Shown in pieces: positions 17,190-25,682 of a stretch of DNA of 39,408 nt; position 1 is the first letter of the stretch, and every line of letters starts with the position of its first letter. The position numbers and the translations under genes are program-made. Source of the DNA: an uncultured Bacteroides sp. (GTDB taxonomy: Bacteria > Bacteroidota > Bacteroidia > Bacteroidales > Bacteroidaceae); the NCBI GenBank assembly GCA_947173895.1, contig CAMWGU010000018.1, positions 1 through 39,408 on the forward strand, given 5' to 3'. A model generated the notes under the pieces. It made no database searches. It was given only the letters and a program-made list of their open reading frames with translations, and was not told the DNA's origin.

Positions 17190-17511
17190 GATTGTTTATA
17201 ATTATGCCACAAATAAAAGACTTTTATTTTAAAAAAACTAATTTTTTCATATATTTTTTTTCAAAACAAGCACACTACAATCTGTTTCGGGTAATTATCA
17301 CATATCATCAATATAAATTTCTAAAAGACAATGCCAAATCAGATAATATCATTCAACCGTTTGTTTCAAACAATGAATCTAGATATTTCTAAAAAAAGTA
17401 GACATTACAATTTTCATAATCCATACAACCATCGTTACTATCTTATTTTTCTTGGCTAATATCCAATATTTTGTTATTTTTGCATATCACTAAATAATAA
17501 GCAAAAAAACA
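17190..17511. other. AT-rich divergent intergenic region
   Basis: This 322-base gap separates the leftward efflux operon from the rightward DUF418 gene and contains no credible gene. It is very AT-rich, with several A and T runs. It holds a good promoter for the DUF418 gene at its right end. I found no exact TAnnTTTG element for the efflux operon on the minus strand, so that promoter may be of another class or activator-dependent. Confidence 0.7.
17451..17482 (+). promoter_or_regulatory. Promoter of the DUF418 gene
   Basis: A -33-like CTTG (17451-17454) is 20 bases from a -7 TATTTTTG (17475-17482). The start codon follows 29 bases later. Confidence 0.6.
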
Positions 17512-18681
17512 ATGAGCACAAAATTACAAGGGCATGCACGTGTAGACGTAGCCGATGTCTTGCGGGGACTAGCAGTAATGGGAATCATTATCCTACATTC
17601 CATTGAACATTTTAACTTTTATTCTTTTCCCGATACATCCGGGCAAAGTGTATGGCTTAATTTTTCAGACAAAGCCATTTGGAACGGACTATTCTTTATG
17701 TTTGGCGGAAAAGCCTACGCTGTATTCGCCCTGCTGTTCGGATTCAGTTTTTTTATTCAGGATGACAACCAGCGCATGCGAGGCAATGACTTTCGTCTCC
17801 GTTTCTGTTGGAGACTAGTTCTGCTTTTTCTGATAGGTAATATCAACGCCAGCTTCTTCACAGCCGAAGTGCTGGTTCTTTACTCTATAGTAGGTTTTAT
17901 CCTGCCACTCACCTGCCGTCTGAAAGACAAATGGGTGTTTGTATCAGCATGCCTGCTATTGATACAGCCGCTACCGCTTTATTACATAATACGAGCCAGT
18001 CTTGACCCTGAGTTTGTCACTCCAGTAATTCCAACACGCAGTTTTTGGGATGCTACTTTTGCCGTACAGAGCAACGGCAATTTTTTAGAAACCGTCCGTA
18101 TCAACTTATGGGAAGGTCAATTGGCAAGTCTCGCTTGGGCGTGGGATCACGGAAGAGTATTCCAAACTGCCGCCCTATTTCTGCTGGGCATGCTAATTGG
18201 TCGCAAAGGACTTTTTCTGAAAGAGAATCTGAAAGTATGGAACAAAATACTGGCCGGTTCACTTATTGCTTTTTTCCCATTGTACGGATTAGGCAATATG
18301 TTGCCTGATTTCATTACCAATAAATCCATCCTGAGTCCTCTGTTACTAATTTTCACTTCGCTTTCCAATTTTGCATTCATGCTGATACTGGTATCCGGAA
18401 TCATGTTTGCATTCTACAAAACGAACTTGCATAACACCCTGATCCAAATCATACCATACGGAAAAATGAGTCTGACAAATTACATTACCCAAAGTATTAT
18501 AGGCTCTATGCTGTATTACAACTGGGGATTGGCATTACACAAACAATTCGGAATCACCGCCAGTTGTGTGGTAGGAATCGTATTCTTTATCTTGCAATTC
18601 GCTTTCTGCCGCTGGTGGATGAAACACCATTCGCACGGTCCGATGGAATATATATGGAAACGAGCGACTTGGCTTAAATAA
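17512..18681 (+). CDS. DUF418 family integral membrane protein (YeiB-like)
   Basis: This 389-residue protein has about 8-10 hydrophobic segments. It begins with the typical RVDVADVLRGLAVMGIIILHS and ends with the hallmark HGPMEYIWKRATW, with SLTNYITQSIIGSMLYY shortly before. Together these identify the DUF418/YeiB family, related in fold to acyltransferase-3 membrane proteins. The function is not established; a role in envelope modification is sometimes inferred. It has its own promoter, is divergent from the efflux operon, and is followed after 58 bases by the TPR gene, which may share its transcript. Confidence 0.88.
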   Translation: MSTKLQGHARVDVADVLRGLAVMGIIILHSIEHFNFYSFPDTSGQSVWLNFSDKAIWNGLFFMFGGKAYAVFALLFGFSFFIQDDNQRMRGNDFRLRFCWRLVLLFLIGNINASFFTAEVLVLYSIVGFILPLTCRLKDKWVFVSACLLLIQPLPLYYIIRASLDPEFVTPVIPTRSFWDATFAVQSNGNFLETVRINLWEGQLASLAWAWDHGRVFQTAALFLLGMLIGRKGLFLKENLKVWNKILAGSLIAFFPLYGLGNMLPDFITNKSILSPLLLIFTSLSNFAFMLILVSGIMFAFYKTNLHNTLIQIIPYGKMSLTNYITQSIIGSMLYYNWGLALHKQFGITASCVVGIVFFILQFAFCRWWMKHHSHGPMEYIWKRATWLK

Positions 18682-18739
18682 ACCTGAGATAAAAACTACA
18701 TGAGTTCACAAATAATTATGCAAATAGAACATTAGCAAT

Positions 18740-20917
18740 ATGTACGAAGAAATCATCAAGCTATTAGAAGAGCATCGGTTAAAGGAAGCATTGGGCCAAA
18801 TGACTAAATATGCCGCACGTACTTCCAACTGGCAACTGAAAACCGAAATAGAAAGCCTGCAAACATCTTATGATTTGATGCTACAATATACATCAAAAGG
18901 AATGAAAGACCCTAATAAGGTGGAAATGTATCACAAAATGCTATGCACGGCATACGAACTGAATGATCAGACTTACACAACCATACAAGCGGAAAACAGT
19001 CATGAGGTATACTATAATATGATGCGAGCCTTTGCCAAGACTCCCCCTCATAGTTACGCCAAACTGCAAATGCAACTGGAAACATATACGGAAGATATAG
19101 CCACAGCGCTCCTGGCCCATACCGGTCTAAACATAAAAGACGGAGAGATAGATAATATCAGAAAACGCCATGAGGCAGCAATAGACGAACTGTTCGAAAA
19201 GATATGGGTGTCTACCCGATGGAACGAAATGGAATACAAAGAAATGGAAGCCTTGTTTCAATCGCCATTGATCCAAGTAAATGATCTTTGTATAATAATC
19301 AGCGCGATAACCATGAGCCTGATACAAATCTTTGACATCCGCAAGTTCATGTTCCTGCTGAAAGCCTATACTCATCACGAAACGGTAATAAACCAACGGG
19401 CTATCGTAGGAATTGCCCTGACATGCTACTATCATGAAAAACGTATTCTCCTTTATACGGAAGCTACTGCGTACATAAAGAAACTGAACGAAACTTCCAA
19501 ATTTGCTCAAAACCTGTACGACATACAGATTCAATTATTGACTTCTTCACGAGAAACCCGAAAAATAGACAAAAAAATGCGTGAAGAAATCCTCCCCGAA
19601 ATGATAAAAAACACCAAGTTCAATCTGAAAGGAACAGACGAAGAGTCTGAAGACCAAAACCCGGAATGGAGAGCTTGGATCGACCATACGGAGGTTAATG
19701 ACAAATTACGAGAAATGAGTGAATTACAAATATCGGGTGCCGATGTCTACATGAGCACATTCTCACAACTGAAACAATTTTCGTTTTTTCGCAAGATTTC
19801 TCATTGGTTCTATCCTTTCGATACTCAGAACCAACATGTCGCCAGCTTGTTTCTTGAGAACAACAAACTCCAAACGTCCATACTCGACATATTGATGAAC
19901 TCGGATACGTTTTGCAATTCCGACAAATATTCATTTTGCCTCACTATCCTAGAAGTATCAGGAGACAGAAGAGAACTCATATATCAACATCTGAACATAC
20001 ATGAAGAAGCGACCGAAGAACTAAGAGATCACATAAAAAACGCCATGATGTCGGAAGACCGATCGGAATTTGTAAGCAGACAATACATCCATGATCTTTA
20101 CCGCTTTTTCAAATTATGGTCGAACAGACATGAGATACATGATATATTCGAAGATACATTGGACTTATGGAACAAGAAAACAATATCCAAAACATTGCTG
20201 CACAAAGATTACATTAATCAATTGGCAGACTACTTGTTCATTCACGACAATCTGACAGAGGCACAAATCCTTTATAACAAATCAATTAAACTGTATAACC
20301 GACAAAGTGCCGAACTATGGCAAAAAGCAGGTTTTATCTATCAAAAGACCGGTGACTACCAAAAGGCCATTGAATATTACCTGCAATCGGATCTGCTGGC
20401 TCCCGACAATATTTGGAACAACCGTCACCTGGCACAATGTTACAAAAAAAAAGGTAACTACTCCAAAGCATTGGAACATTATAAAAAGGTGGAACAGGTA
20501 CAGCCCGACCATTTAAATCTGGCATTGCAGATAGGCCAATGCCTGATGGCATTGGAACAATACAACGAAGCGCTTACCTATTTCTTCAAAGTGGAATACC
20601 TGGATAAAAAGCCTTTAAACGCCCGACGGGCCATAGGATGGTGCTCGTTTATCACCGGCAACTACCAACAAGCCCAAAAATATTATGACCTGCTGATTGC
20701 AGAGCCTAAACCAATTATGGAAGACTGGATGAACGCCGGACATGTATATCATATTTTGGGCGAAATGGAAAAATCAATCACATACTACCGCAAAGCCCGT
20801 GAATTATGCGACAGCCACAATGAGTTTATCAGAAATTACCACAAGGACAAAAAGGATCTGATAAAACAAGGACTCAGCGAAGTAGATCTGTTCATACTTC
20901 CTGATGAACTAATCTAA
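18740..20917 (+). CDS. Large TPR-repeat protein
   Basis: This 725-residue protein has no signal peptide or membrane segment, so it is probably cytoplasmic. The first 480 residues are helical without a recognisable domain. From about residue 515 to 690 there are around five tetratricopeptide repeats, for example AELWQKAGFIYQKTGDYQKAIEYY, IWNNRHLAQCYKKKGNYSKALEHY and DWMNAGHVYHILGEMEKSITYY. TPR arrays bind other proteins; the partner is unknown. No obvious promoter lies in the 58 bases before it. A long perfect hairpin follows 11 bases after the stop. Confidence 0.85.
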   Translation: MYEEIIKLLEEHRLKEALGQMTKYAARTSNWQLKTEIESLQTSYDLMLQYTSKGMKDPNKVEMYHKMLCTAYELNDQTYTTIQAENSHEVYYNMMRAFAKTPPHSYAKLQMQLETYTEDIATALLAHTGLNIKDGEIDNIRKRHEAAIDELFEKIWVSTRWNEMEYKEMEALFQSPLIQVNDLCIIISAITMSLIQIFDIRKFMFLLKAYTHHETVINQRAIVGIALTCYYHEKRILLYTEATAYIKKLNETSKFAQNLYDIQIQLLTSSRETRKIDKKMREEILPEMIKNTKFNLKGTDEESEDQNPEWRAWIDHTEVNDKLREMSELQISGADVYMSTFSQLKQFSFFRKISHWFYPFDTQNQHVASLFLENNKLQTSILDILMNSDTFCNSDKYSFCLTILEVSGDRRELIYQHLNIHEEATEELRDHIKNAMMSEDRSEFVSRQYIHDLYRFFKLWSNRHEIHDIFEDTLDLWNKKTISKTLLHKDYINQLADYLFIHDNLTEAQILYNKSIKLYNRQSAELWQKAGFIYQKTGDYQKAIEYYLQSDLLAPDNIWNNRHLAQCYKKKGNYSKALEHYKKVEQVQPDHLNLALQIGQCLMALEQYNEALTYFFKVEYLDKKPLNARRAIGWCSFITGNYQQAQKYYDLLIAEPKPIMEDWMNAGHVYHILGEMEKSITYYRKARELCDSHNEFIRNYHKDKKDLIKQGLSEVDLFILPDELI

Positions 20918-20928
20918 AGCACAATAAG

Positions 20929-20981
20929 ATGATTCCAGTCGGGATAGAAGTTAGACAAACTTCTATCCCGACTGGAATCAT
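20929..20981 (+). terminator. Perfect 24-bp hairpin after the TPR gene
   Basis: The arms 20929-20952 and 20958-20981 are perfectly complementary over 24 bases with a 5-base loop (AGACA). It starts 11 bases past the TPR stop. There is no T tract after it, so it may be an mRNA-stabilising or processing hairpin rather than a classical terminator. The small open frames read through it on both strands are products of the palindrome, not genes. Confidence 0.75.
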
Positions 20982-21163
20982 TGTCCAAACGATAATTGAC
21001 ATGCAAATTATACGTACCCGAAACCGTGATTCATACAATAGACCGGGCAATGCCGTTTTGTTCTTGAATCGCCCCACAATTCAACAGAATACGACACAAC
21101 ATCTACAACGGACTTTTAAATTTATTTATTCCGAACCATATCTCTACTTTAAAATAAAATCCC

Positions 21164-21171
21164 TAGCTTTG
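21164..21171 (+). promoter_or_regulatory. -7 promoter element for the S41 protease gene
   Basis: TAGCTTTG matches TAnnTTTG and lies 23 bases before the start codon at 21195. The -33 partner is weak. Confidence 0.5.
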
Positions 21172-21194
21172 CAAAAGAAATAAGAAATTAGATT

Positions 21195-22592
21195 ATGAAG
21201 CATATACAGAACACCATCTTTCTTCTAACCTCTTTATTCATAATGGTTTCATGCGGAGAAGACCGTAGCGGAGAATACTATGCATTAATAGGGGAAAACC
21301 TATGGATAGAGCAAACCATGAAAGAACACTATCTGTGGTATGACAACATGCCGGAAATAAAAGAGAGCGATTACTTTTCCGAACCCGAGAATTTTCTTCA
21401 GAAACTGATCTATACGAAAGCGCAAGATGGAAAAGGAGACCCGTATTCCCATATAGAAACGATAAAGTATTCGGATGACGCACGTTCTTTCCTGCAACGC
21501 AATGCTACCTACGGGTTTGACTTTGAGCTGATGACCGACCCTACAGGAACTTCGTCACACACCTTTGCACGTGTCTTGTTCGTACTGCCCCATTCGCCGG
21601 CTTCAGAAGCCGGATTGGAACGGGGAGACTGGATATCGGCCATAGGCAAAGAGAAATTGACCAGCAATAATTACAGCCAACTGATGGAAGGAGGCCATAC
21701 GACTTTTGCTCGCGAAAGTTTGGTATTCGATGAAGAAGACACTCCCAGATGGGCAGCAGTCGATACACTGGAAGTGACCGCTGCGCGACAAGTAGAACTG
21801 AATCCGTTTTATGTGGATTCCATATATGAAATATCCGGAAAAAAAATAGCCTACATGGTATATAATGAATTCAGCACCGGTCCCAACAACCAAGCTTCTG
21901 ATACGGAATACAGAGAGCAAATGAGACAAATCTTTGCCCGTTTCAAAAGCCAGTCGCCCGATGCCTTTATTTTAGATTTGCGATACAATCCTGGTGGTTA
22001 CCTGAGTTGTGCCACCGACTTAGGAAGCTATCTGGTACCGGCCTCAGGATTAGGACAGGTGTTTTGCACCACTTCATACAATGACATTACCCAGCCGCAA
22101 ACGACAGACTTCTTGTTCAATACAGCGTTAGCATCCGAAAATTTGAACATGAACAAGCTGTATGTATTGACAAGCAAATTCACCGCATCCGCTTCGGAAG
22201 CCATCATAAACTGCCTGCGCCCATACATGGGGAAGGACAATGTGATTGTTATAGGCGAAACGACTGTAGGCAAAAATGTAGCCACAGAGCCTTACCAGGA
22301 CGAGCGCTATCGCTTTGTGTTATGGCCGGTAGTGGCTTACGTTCTCAATTCGGAAGGACAGGCCGATTACGTAAACGGAATCGTTCCCGATTTCACATTA
22401 AACGAACGTAGCCTGATCTCTCCTCTCTATCCGCTGGGAGACACCCATGAATTTTTACTGAGAAACACCTTGGCTTACATCACAACAGGAACTATGCCCG
22501 ACCTGACTTCATCCGAGGCCCGGTCGCTTAACGGACGAACCCTCTATCATTCCTTATCGCAAAGAAGCCAATACGGCATTCGGTTGAATTGA
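21195..22592 (+). CDS. S41 family (C-terminal processing type) peptidase lipoprotein
   Basis: This 465-residue lipoprotein is predicted to be lipidated at Cys20 (FIMVSCGEDRSGEYY). A PDZ-like domain spans about residues 105-200 and contains SPASEAGLERGDWISAI. The protease core includes ILDLRYNPGGYL (260-270), TASASE with probable nucleophile Ser332, and GETTVGK with probable general base Lys360, so the Ser-Lys dyad is intact. It should act in the periplasm or on the cell surface, cutting near protein C-termini. Substrates are unknown. It appears monocistronic, with a -7 box 23 bases upstream and hairpins downstream at 22633-22661. Confidence 0.92.
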   Translation: MKHIQNTIFLLTSLFIMVSCGEDRSGEYYALIGENLWIEQTMKEHYLWYDNMPEIKESDYFSEPENFLQKLIYTKAQDGKGDPYSHIETIKYSDDARSFLQRNATYGFDFELMTDPTGTSSHTFARVLFVLPHSPASEAGLERGDWISAIGKEKLTSNNYSQLMEGGHTTFARESLVFDEEDTPRWAAVDTLEVTAARQVELNPFYVDSIYEISGKKIAYMVYNEFSTGPNNQASDTEYREQMRQIFARFKSQSPDAFILDLRYNPGGYLSCATDLGSYLVPASGLGQVFCTTSYNDITQPQTTDFLFNTALASENLNMNKLYVLTSKFTASASEAIINCLRPYMGKDNVIVIGETTVGKNVATEPYQDERYRFVLWPVVAYVLNSEGQADYVNGIVPDFTLNERSLISPLYPLGDTHEFLLRNTLAYITTGTMPDLTSSEARSLNGRTLYHSLSQRSQYGIRLN

Positions 22593-22632
22593 CGACCGAT
22601 TTCCTATTCCTTATTATAATAACAGCCCGGTC

Positions 22633-22682
22633 TGAAATGGCAACTAGAAGCAGCCATTTCATGCCTGCGGACACGGCATTTT
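22633..22682 (+). terminator. Two small hairpins downstream of the S41 gene
   Basis: TGAAATGGC (22633-22641) pairs with GCCATTTCA (22653-22661). Immediately after, TGCC (22662-22665) can pair with GGCA before TTTT at 22679-22682. The second is short but has the T run expected of a weak terminator. Confidence 0.45.
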
Positions 22683-22770
22683 ACACGTACGTACGTGTGA
22701 GCCTGCGCGACCGTATGTGTAGACCTACACGTACGTATGTGTGAGCCCACACGTACGTACGTGTTTTACG
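22683..22770 (+). repeat. Array of four palindromic units at 22-bp spacing, upstream of the NlpE-like gene
   Basis: Four 22-bp units start at 22683, 22705, 22727 and 22749. Units 1 and 4 open with the perfect 16-bp palindrome ACACGTACGTACGTGT. Unit 3 differs at one position and unit 2 at several, mostly by changes that would still allow G-T pairing. Linkers are GAGCCT, AGACCT and GAGCCC. Neighbouring units can also pair across linkers (GTGTG-AGCC-CACAC). The geometry matches the array at 2445-2524, although the sequences differ. It ends 98 bases before the NlpE-like start codon. Confidence 0.85.
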
Positions 22771-22868
22771 ACGCATATAAAAGGGGAAAAAAATAGATAA
22801 TTTACCCCAAACAAAAGGATACCAACAGATGTTATGTATCCAAATAACCATCAAAAACGAACATAACA

Positions 22869-23357
22869 ATGAAAAAACTAGGTATTACGGCAGCTTTGGC
22901 CGTACTTATTGTATCCTGCGGATCGAAAAACAACAAACGTATTGAAATGATGGCCGACCACGAAAACGATTCGGTTTTCGTGGTCGACGAAAATGTATGG
23001 GAAGAATTACAAGTATGTAATTACGAAGGGACTCTTCCTTCGGCCGACAGTGAAGGCATTCATTACCAACTGACACTTCAGAAAACGAACCAGGATTCAC
23101 TAGATACCTATACACTCACTACCACGTATTTAGGCTCCAAAGGAGAATATCAGACACTGACCGACAACGGCACAGTCATTACCCTGACCGGTATCCCCGA
23201 TGACAGCACCGCCATCGTTTACCAATTGGTATCTGCCACTCCGGAATATGAAAAAATTTATTTTCTGGCAAACGATGACAGCACACTGACCATGATAGGC
23301 AAAGACTTTAAAAAAGCACTATCCAAACTAAATTATACATTAAGACAAACGCACTAG
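22869..23357 (+). CDS. NlpE-like lipoprotein lacking the CxxC motif
   Basis: This 162-residue lipoprotein is predicted to be lipidated at Cys17 (LIVSCGSKNN). The body matches the N-terminal domain of NlpE, the outer-membrane lipoprotein that signals copper and adhesion stress through Cpx in Escherichia coli. The match includes YEGTLPSADSEGIHYQLTL (residues 52-70), TYLGSKGEYQTL and a C-terminal LNYTL. In E. coli NlpE the equivalent loop is LPCADCEGI; here both cysteines are serines (58 and 61). It therefore cannot carry that disulfide or metal pair. It is a single-domain form without the OB-like C-terminal domain. A 22-bp palindrome array precedes it. Confidence 0.85.
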   Translation: MKKLGITAALAVLIVSCGSKNNKRIEMMADHENDSVFVVDENVWEELQVCNYEGTLPSADSEGIHYQLTLQKTNQDSLDTYTLTTTYLGSKGEYQTLTDNGTVITLTGIPDDSTAIVYQLVSATPEYEKIYFLANDDSTLTMIGKDFKKALSKLNYTLRQTH

Positions 23358-23466
23358 TCACACATAGCGTCTTTCACTAAAATGAAAGATGAACAAAAAA
23401 GCACCTCAGCCGTTATACCAAAGAGAATAGACACCAAGAACAATATTCACTTTAACAAAACTTGAC

Positions 23467-24120
23467 ATGAAAAAATTATTTCCTATCCTATTGACAACAT
23501 TGGCCTTGATATCTTGCGAAAAAGAAGCGGATATCGACCGGTTAGACAATGAGTACATGGTATTTACCAACCATGATACTAATGCGCAATTCAACGACTG
23601 CAATACGTTCTATCTTCCGGACAGCATTCTGATTATAGGCGACAAAAAAGATCCGGAATACTGGAAAGACGAAAAAGCCCGTACCCTCATCGACACATTT
23701 GTCTCCCAAATGAATGCTTCCGGATATACCCGCACTTCCGAAAAAGGGAATGCCGATCTCGGCCTGCAAATCAGCTATATAACAAGTACTTATTATTTTC
23801 AAGAATACTATAACGATGGACCTTGGTGGGGATACTATCCCGGATATTGGTATCCCGGATATTGGGGAGGCAACTGGGGAGGCGGATGGTATTACCCCTA
23901 TTCCATCGTTTATCGCTACAGCACAGGAGCCTTACTGGCCGACATGGTCAACCTGAAACATGCTCCGGAAGGACAAAAGGAAAAACTGACTGTGGTATGG
24001 AACGCATACATCAGTGGACTGACAGGAAGCGGCAACAGCCTGAACTTGAACCGCACCATCACCGCCATCGACCAAGCATTTACCCAAAGCCCCTACCTGA
24101 AAAAAACAAGCGAAAACTAA
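23467..24120 (+). CDS. DUF4136 domain lipoprotein
   Basis: This 217-residue protein has a short lipoprotein signal (MKKLFPILLTTLALISC, Cys17) followed by EKEAD. The layout fits DUF4136: an opening with NTFYLPDSILII, a middle ARTLIDTFVSQMNASGYTRT followed by a polar beta-strand region, and a late VVWNAYISGL. A W/Y/G-rich insertion lies at about residues 115-145 (for example GYYPGYWYPGYWGGNWGGG), which is common in this family. The function is not known. It is followed 27 bases later by a beta-barrel gene and is probably co-transcribed with it. Confidence 0.85.
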   Translation: MKKLFPILLTTLALISCEKEADIDRLDNEYMVFTNHDTNAQFNDCNTFYLPDSILIIGDKKDPEYWKDEKARTLIDTFVSQMNASGYTRTSEKGNADLGLQISYITSTYYFQEYYNDGPWWGYYPGYWYPGYWGGNWGGGWYYPYSIVYRYSTGALLADMVNLKHAPEGQKEKLTVVWNAYISGLTGSGNSLNLNRTITAIDQAFTQSPYLKKTSEN

Positions 24121-24147
24121 ACTAACATTCACTAAAAACAAAGAAAT

Positions 24148-24774
24148 ATGAAGACTATCAAATATTTGATTTTCCAGATGATGGCAGTAAGCGCCATCAT
24201 CATAACCTTTGCCATTCCGGCTAAGGCACAAATCACCCCGTTTACCTATTTCAATGCAGACTGGCAATTCAATGCTCCCATCAGTAATGACTTTGCAAAC
24301 AAAGCAAGCGGATGGGGAATGAATTTTGAAGGCGGATATTATGTTTTGCCTGATCTGGCTATCGGAGCCTTTATCAACTACCACACCAATCATCAATACA
24401 TACCACGCCAAACCCTGCCTGTCAACAACTCGGCCGCATTGACCACCGATCAGCAACATTCCGTTTTTCAACTGCCCTTCGGTCTTGCCACGCGTTACCG
24501 ATTCAATGACGGTGTATTCCAACCCTATATCGGAATGAAGCTGGGTGCCAATTACACAAAAATGTCCAGCGACTTCTATATCTATGAAGCAACAGACAAT
24601 ACATGGGGACTCTATGTATCACCGGAAATTGGAATAAACATTTATCCCTGGACCAACGGCATCGGTTTGCATCTGGCAGCTTTTTACAACTATTCGACCA
24701 ACAAAGGAAACGTACTCAATTATGATATAGACAAACTAAACAACTGGGGACTCCGAGTAGGTGTAGCCTTCTAG
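24148..24774 (+). CDS. Outer-membrane beta-barrel protein
   Basis: This 208-residue protein has a Sec signal peptide ending PAKAQ (about residue 27). The mature part alternates short polar turns with aromatic-rich strands (GWGMNFEGGYYVLPDLAIGAFINY, YIGMKLGANY, LYVSPEIGINIYPW). It ends WGLRVGVAF with a terminal Phe, the usual signal for outer-membrane assembly. It resembles the OmpW/PorT-like eight-stranded barrels of Bacteroidetes. It lies 27 bases after the DUF4136 lipoprotein gene and is followed by a strong terminator. The substrate or partner is unknown. Confidence 0.85.
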   Translation: MKTIKYLIFQMMAVSAIIITFAIPAKAQITPFTYFNADWQFNAPISNDFANKASGWGMNFEGGYYVLPDLAIGAFINYHTNHQYIPRQTLPVNNSAALTTDQQHSVFQLPFGLATRYRFNDGVFQPYIGMKLGANYTKMSSDFYIYEATDNTWGLYVSPEIGINIYPWTNGIGLHLAAFYNYSTNKGNVLNYDIDKLNNWGLRVGVAF

Positions 24775-24801
24775 CCAATAGCTTAACTATTCTGTCAAAT
24801 T

Positions 24802-24845
24802 AAGAGGATTATCCGTGTAGGACGCAGGGATAAGCCTCTTTTTTT
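24802..24845 (+). terminator. Rho-independent terminator of the DUF4136-barrel pair
   Basis: AAGAGG (24802-24807) pairs with CCTCTT (24835-24840) and TTATCC (24809-24814) with GGATAA (24828-24833), then a run of T follows to 24845. Confidence 0.9.
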
Positions 24846-24888
24846 AATTAATAAAATTAAATTCTGACGAAAGTGTTAATATAATAAT

Positions 24889-24896
24889 TACTTTTG
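24889..24896 (+). promoter_or_regulatory. -7 promoter element for the glycosyltransferase-pyrC operon
   Basis: TACTTTTG matches TAnnTTTG. It overlaps a possible TTG start at 24894, which rules that start out and supports the ATG at 24930. Confidence 0.6.
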
Positions 24897-24929
24897 TATG
24901 ATATTTATTCAGCTAATACAAAAAAAGAT

Positions 24930-25682
24930 ATGGAGAAATCCGATAGCATTATTATTATACCCACTTATAACGAAAAAGAAAATATAGAAAATATTATCCG
25001 GGCTGTATTTGGACTGGAAATATTTTTCCACTTACTGATTATCGAAGATCACTCACCCGACGGAACAGCAGCAATTGTCCGCAAGTTGCAAACAGAATTC
25101 CCCGACCGCCTTTTCATGATAGAACGTAAAGGCAAATTAGGACTGGGCACCGCCTACATAACCGGATTTAAATGGGCGATAGAACACAACTACAATTTCA
25201 TATTCGAAATGGATGCCGACTTTAGCCATAACCCGAACGACCTGCCCAGACTATATAACAAATGTGCCACAGAAGGATATGACGTAGCCATTGGCTCACG
25301 CTATGTCAGCGGAGTAAATGTGGTGAATTGGCCAATGGGACGTGTGCTGATGTCTTACTTCGCCTCTAAATACGTGCGACTCATCACCGGACTACCCATA
25401 CACGACACCACTGCCGGATTTAAATGCTACCGCCGCCAAGTATTAGAAACAATCGAACTAGGCAGCATCCGTTTCAAAGGCTATGCCTTCCAGATCGAAA
25501 TGAAATTCACGGCCTATAAATGCGGATTCAAGATAGCAGAAGTTCCTGTAATCTTTGTCAACCGCGAATTAGGCACTTCCAAGATGAATGGAAGTATCTT
25601 CGGCGAAGCCGTATTAGGAGTGATTCAACTGAAATTGGGAAGCTGGTTTCGCAAGTACCCACAAAAAAAGAAAACAATATGA
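24930..25682 (+). CDS. Polyprenol-phosphate mannosyltransferase-like GT2 glycosyltransferase
   Basis: From ATG 24930 this protein has 250 residues and opens SIIIIPTYNEKENIENII, the usual start of a GT-A GT2 fold. The metal/donor motif is MDADFSHNP. Other family matches are IEDHSPDGT, KGKLGLGTAYITGFKWA, GSRYVSGV and GFKCYRR. These fit the dolichyl/polyprenyl-phosphate mannose synthase group, which moves a sugar from a nucleotide donor to a polyprenyl phosphate on the cytoplasmic face of the inner membrane. There are no C-terminal membrane segments. The stop overlaps the pyrC start as ATGA. The exact sugar is not readable from the sequence. Confidence 0.9.
   Translation: MEKSDSIIIIPTYNEKENIENIIRAVFGLEIFFHLLIIEDHSPDGTAAIVRKLQTEFPDRLFMIERKGKLGLGTAYITGFKWAIEHNYNFIFEMDADFSHNPNDLPRLYNKCATEGYDVAIGSRYVSGVNVVNWPMGRVLMSYFASKYVRLITGLPIHDTTAGFKCYRRQVLETIELGSIRFKGYAFQIEMKFTAYKCGFKIAEVPVIFVNRELGTSKMNGSIFGEAVLGVIQLKLGSWFRKYPQKKKTI

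Noticed and set aside
20929-21183. 84-codon plus-strand gene after the TPR gene
   Set aside because: Its start lies in the hairpin, the opposite strand gives a mirrored reading, and no family, promoter or codon pattern supports it.
22683-22770. CRISPR-like array of short repeats
   Set aside because: The period is 22 bp with palindromic cores and 6-base linkers. There are no unique spacers of 25-40 bp and no cas genes nearby.
23820-23900. Tandem W/Y/G-rich stretch as a possible repeat expansion
   Set aside because: Such aromatic/glycine-rich loops are common in DUF4136 proteins and the frame is intact. There is no exact nucleotide repeat.
25520-25678. N-terminal extension of dihydroorotase by 53 residues
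   Set aside because: It overlaps the glycosyltransferase coding region in another frame and shows no similarity to the family. ATG 25679 is coupled to the upstream stop.
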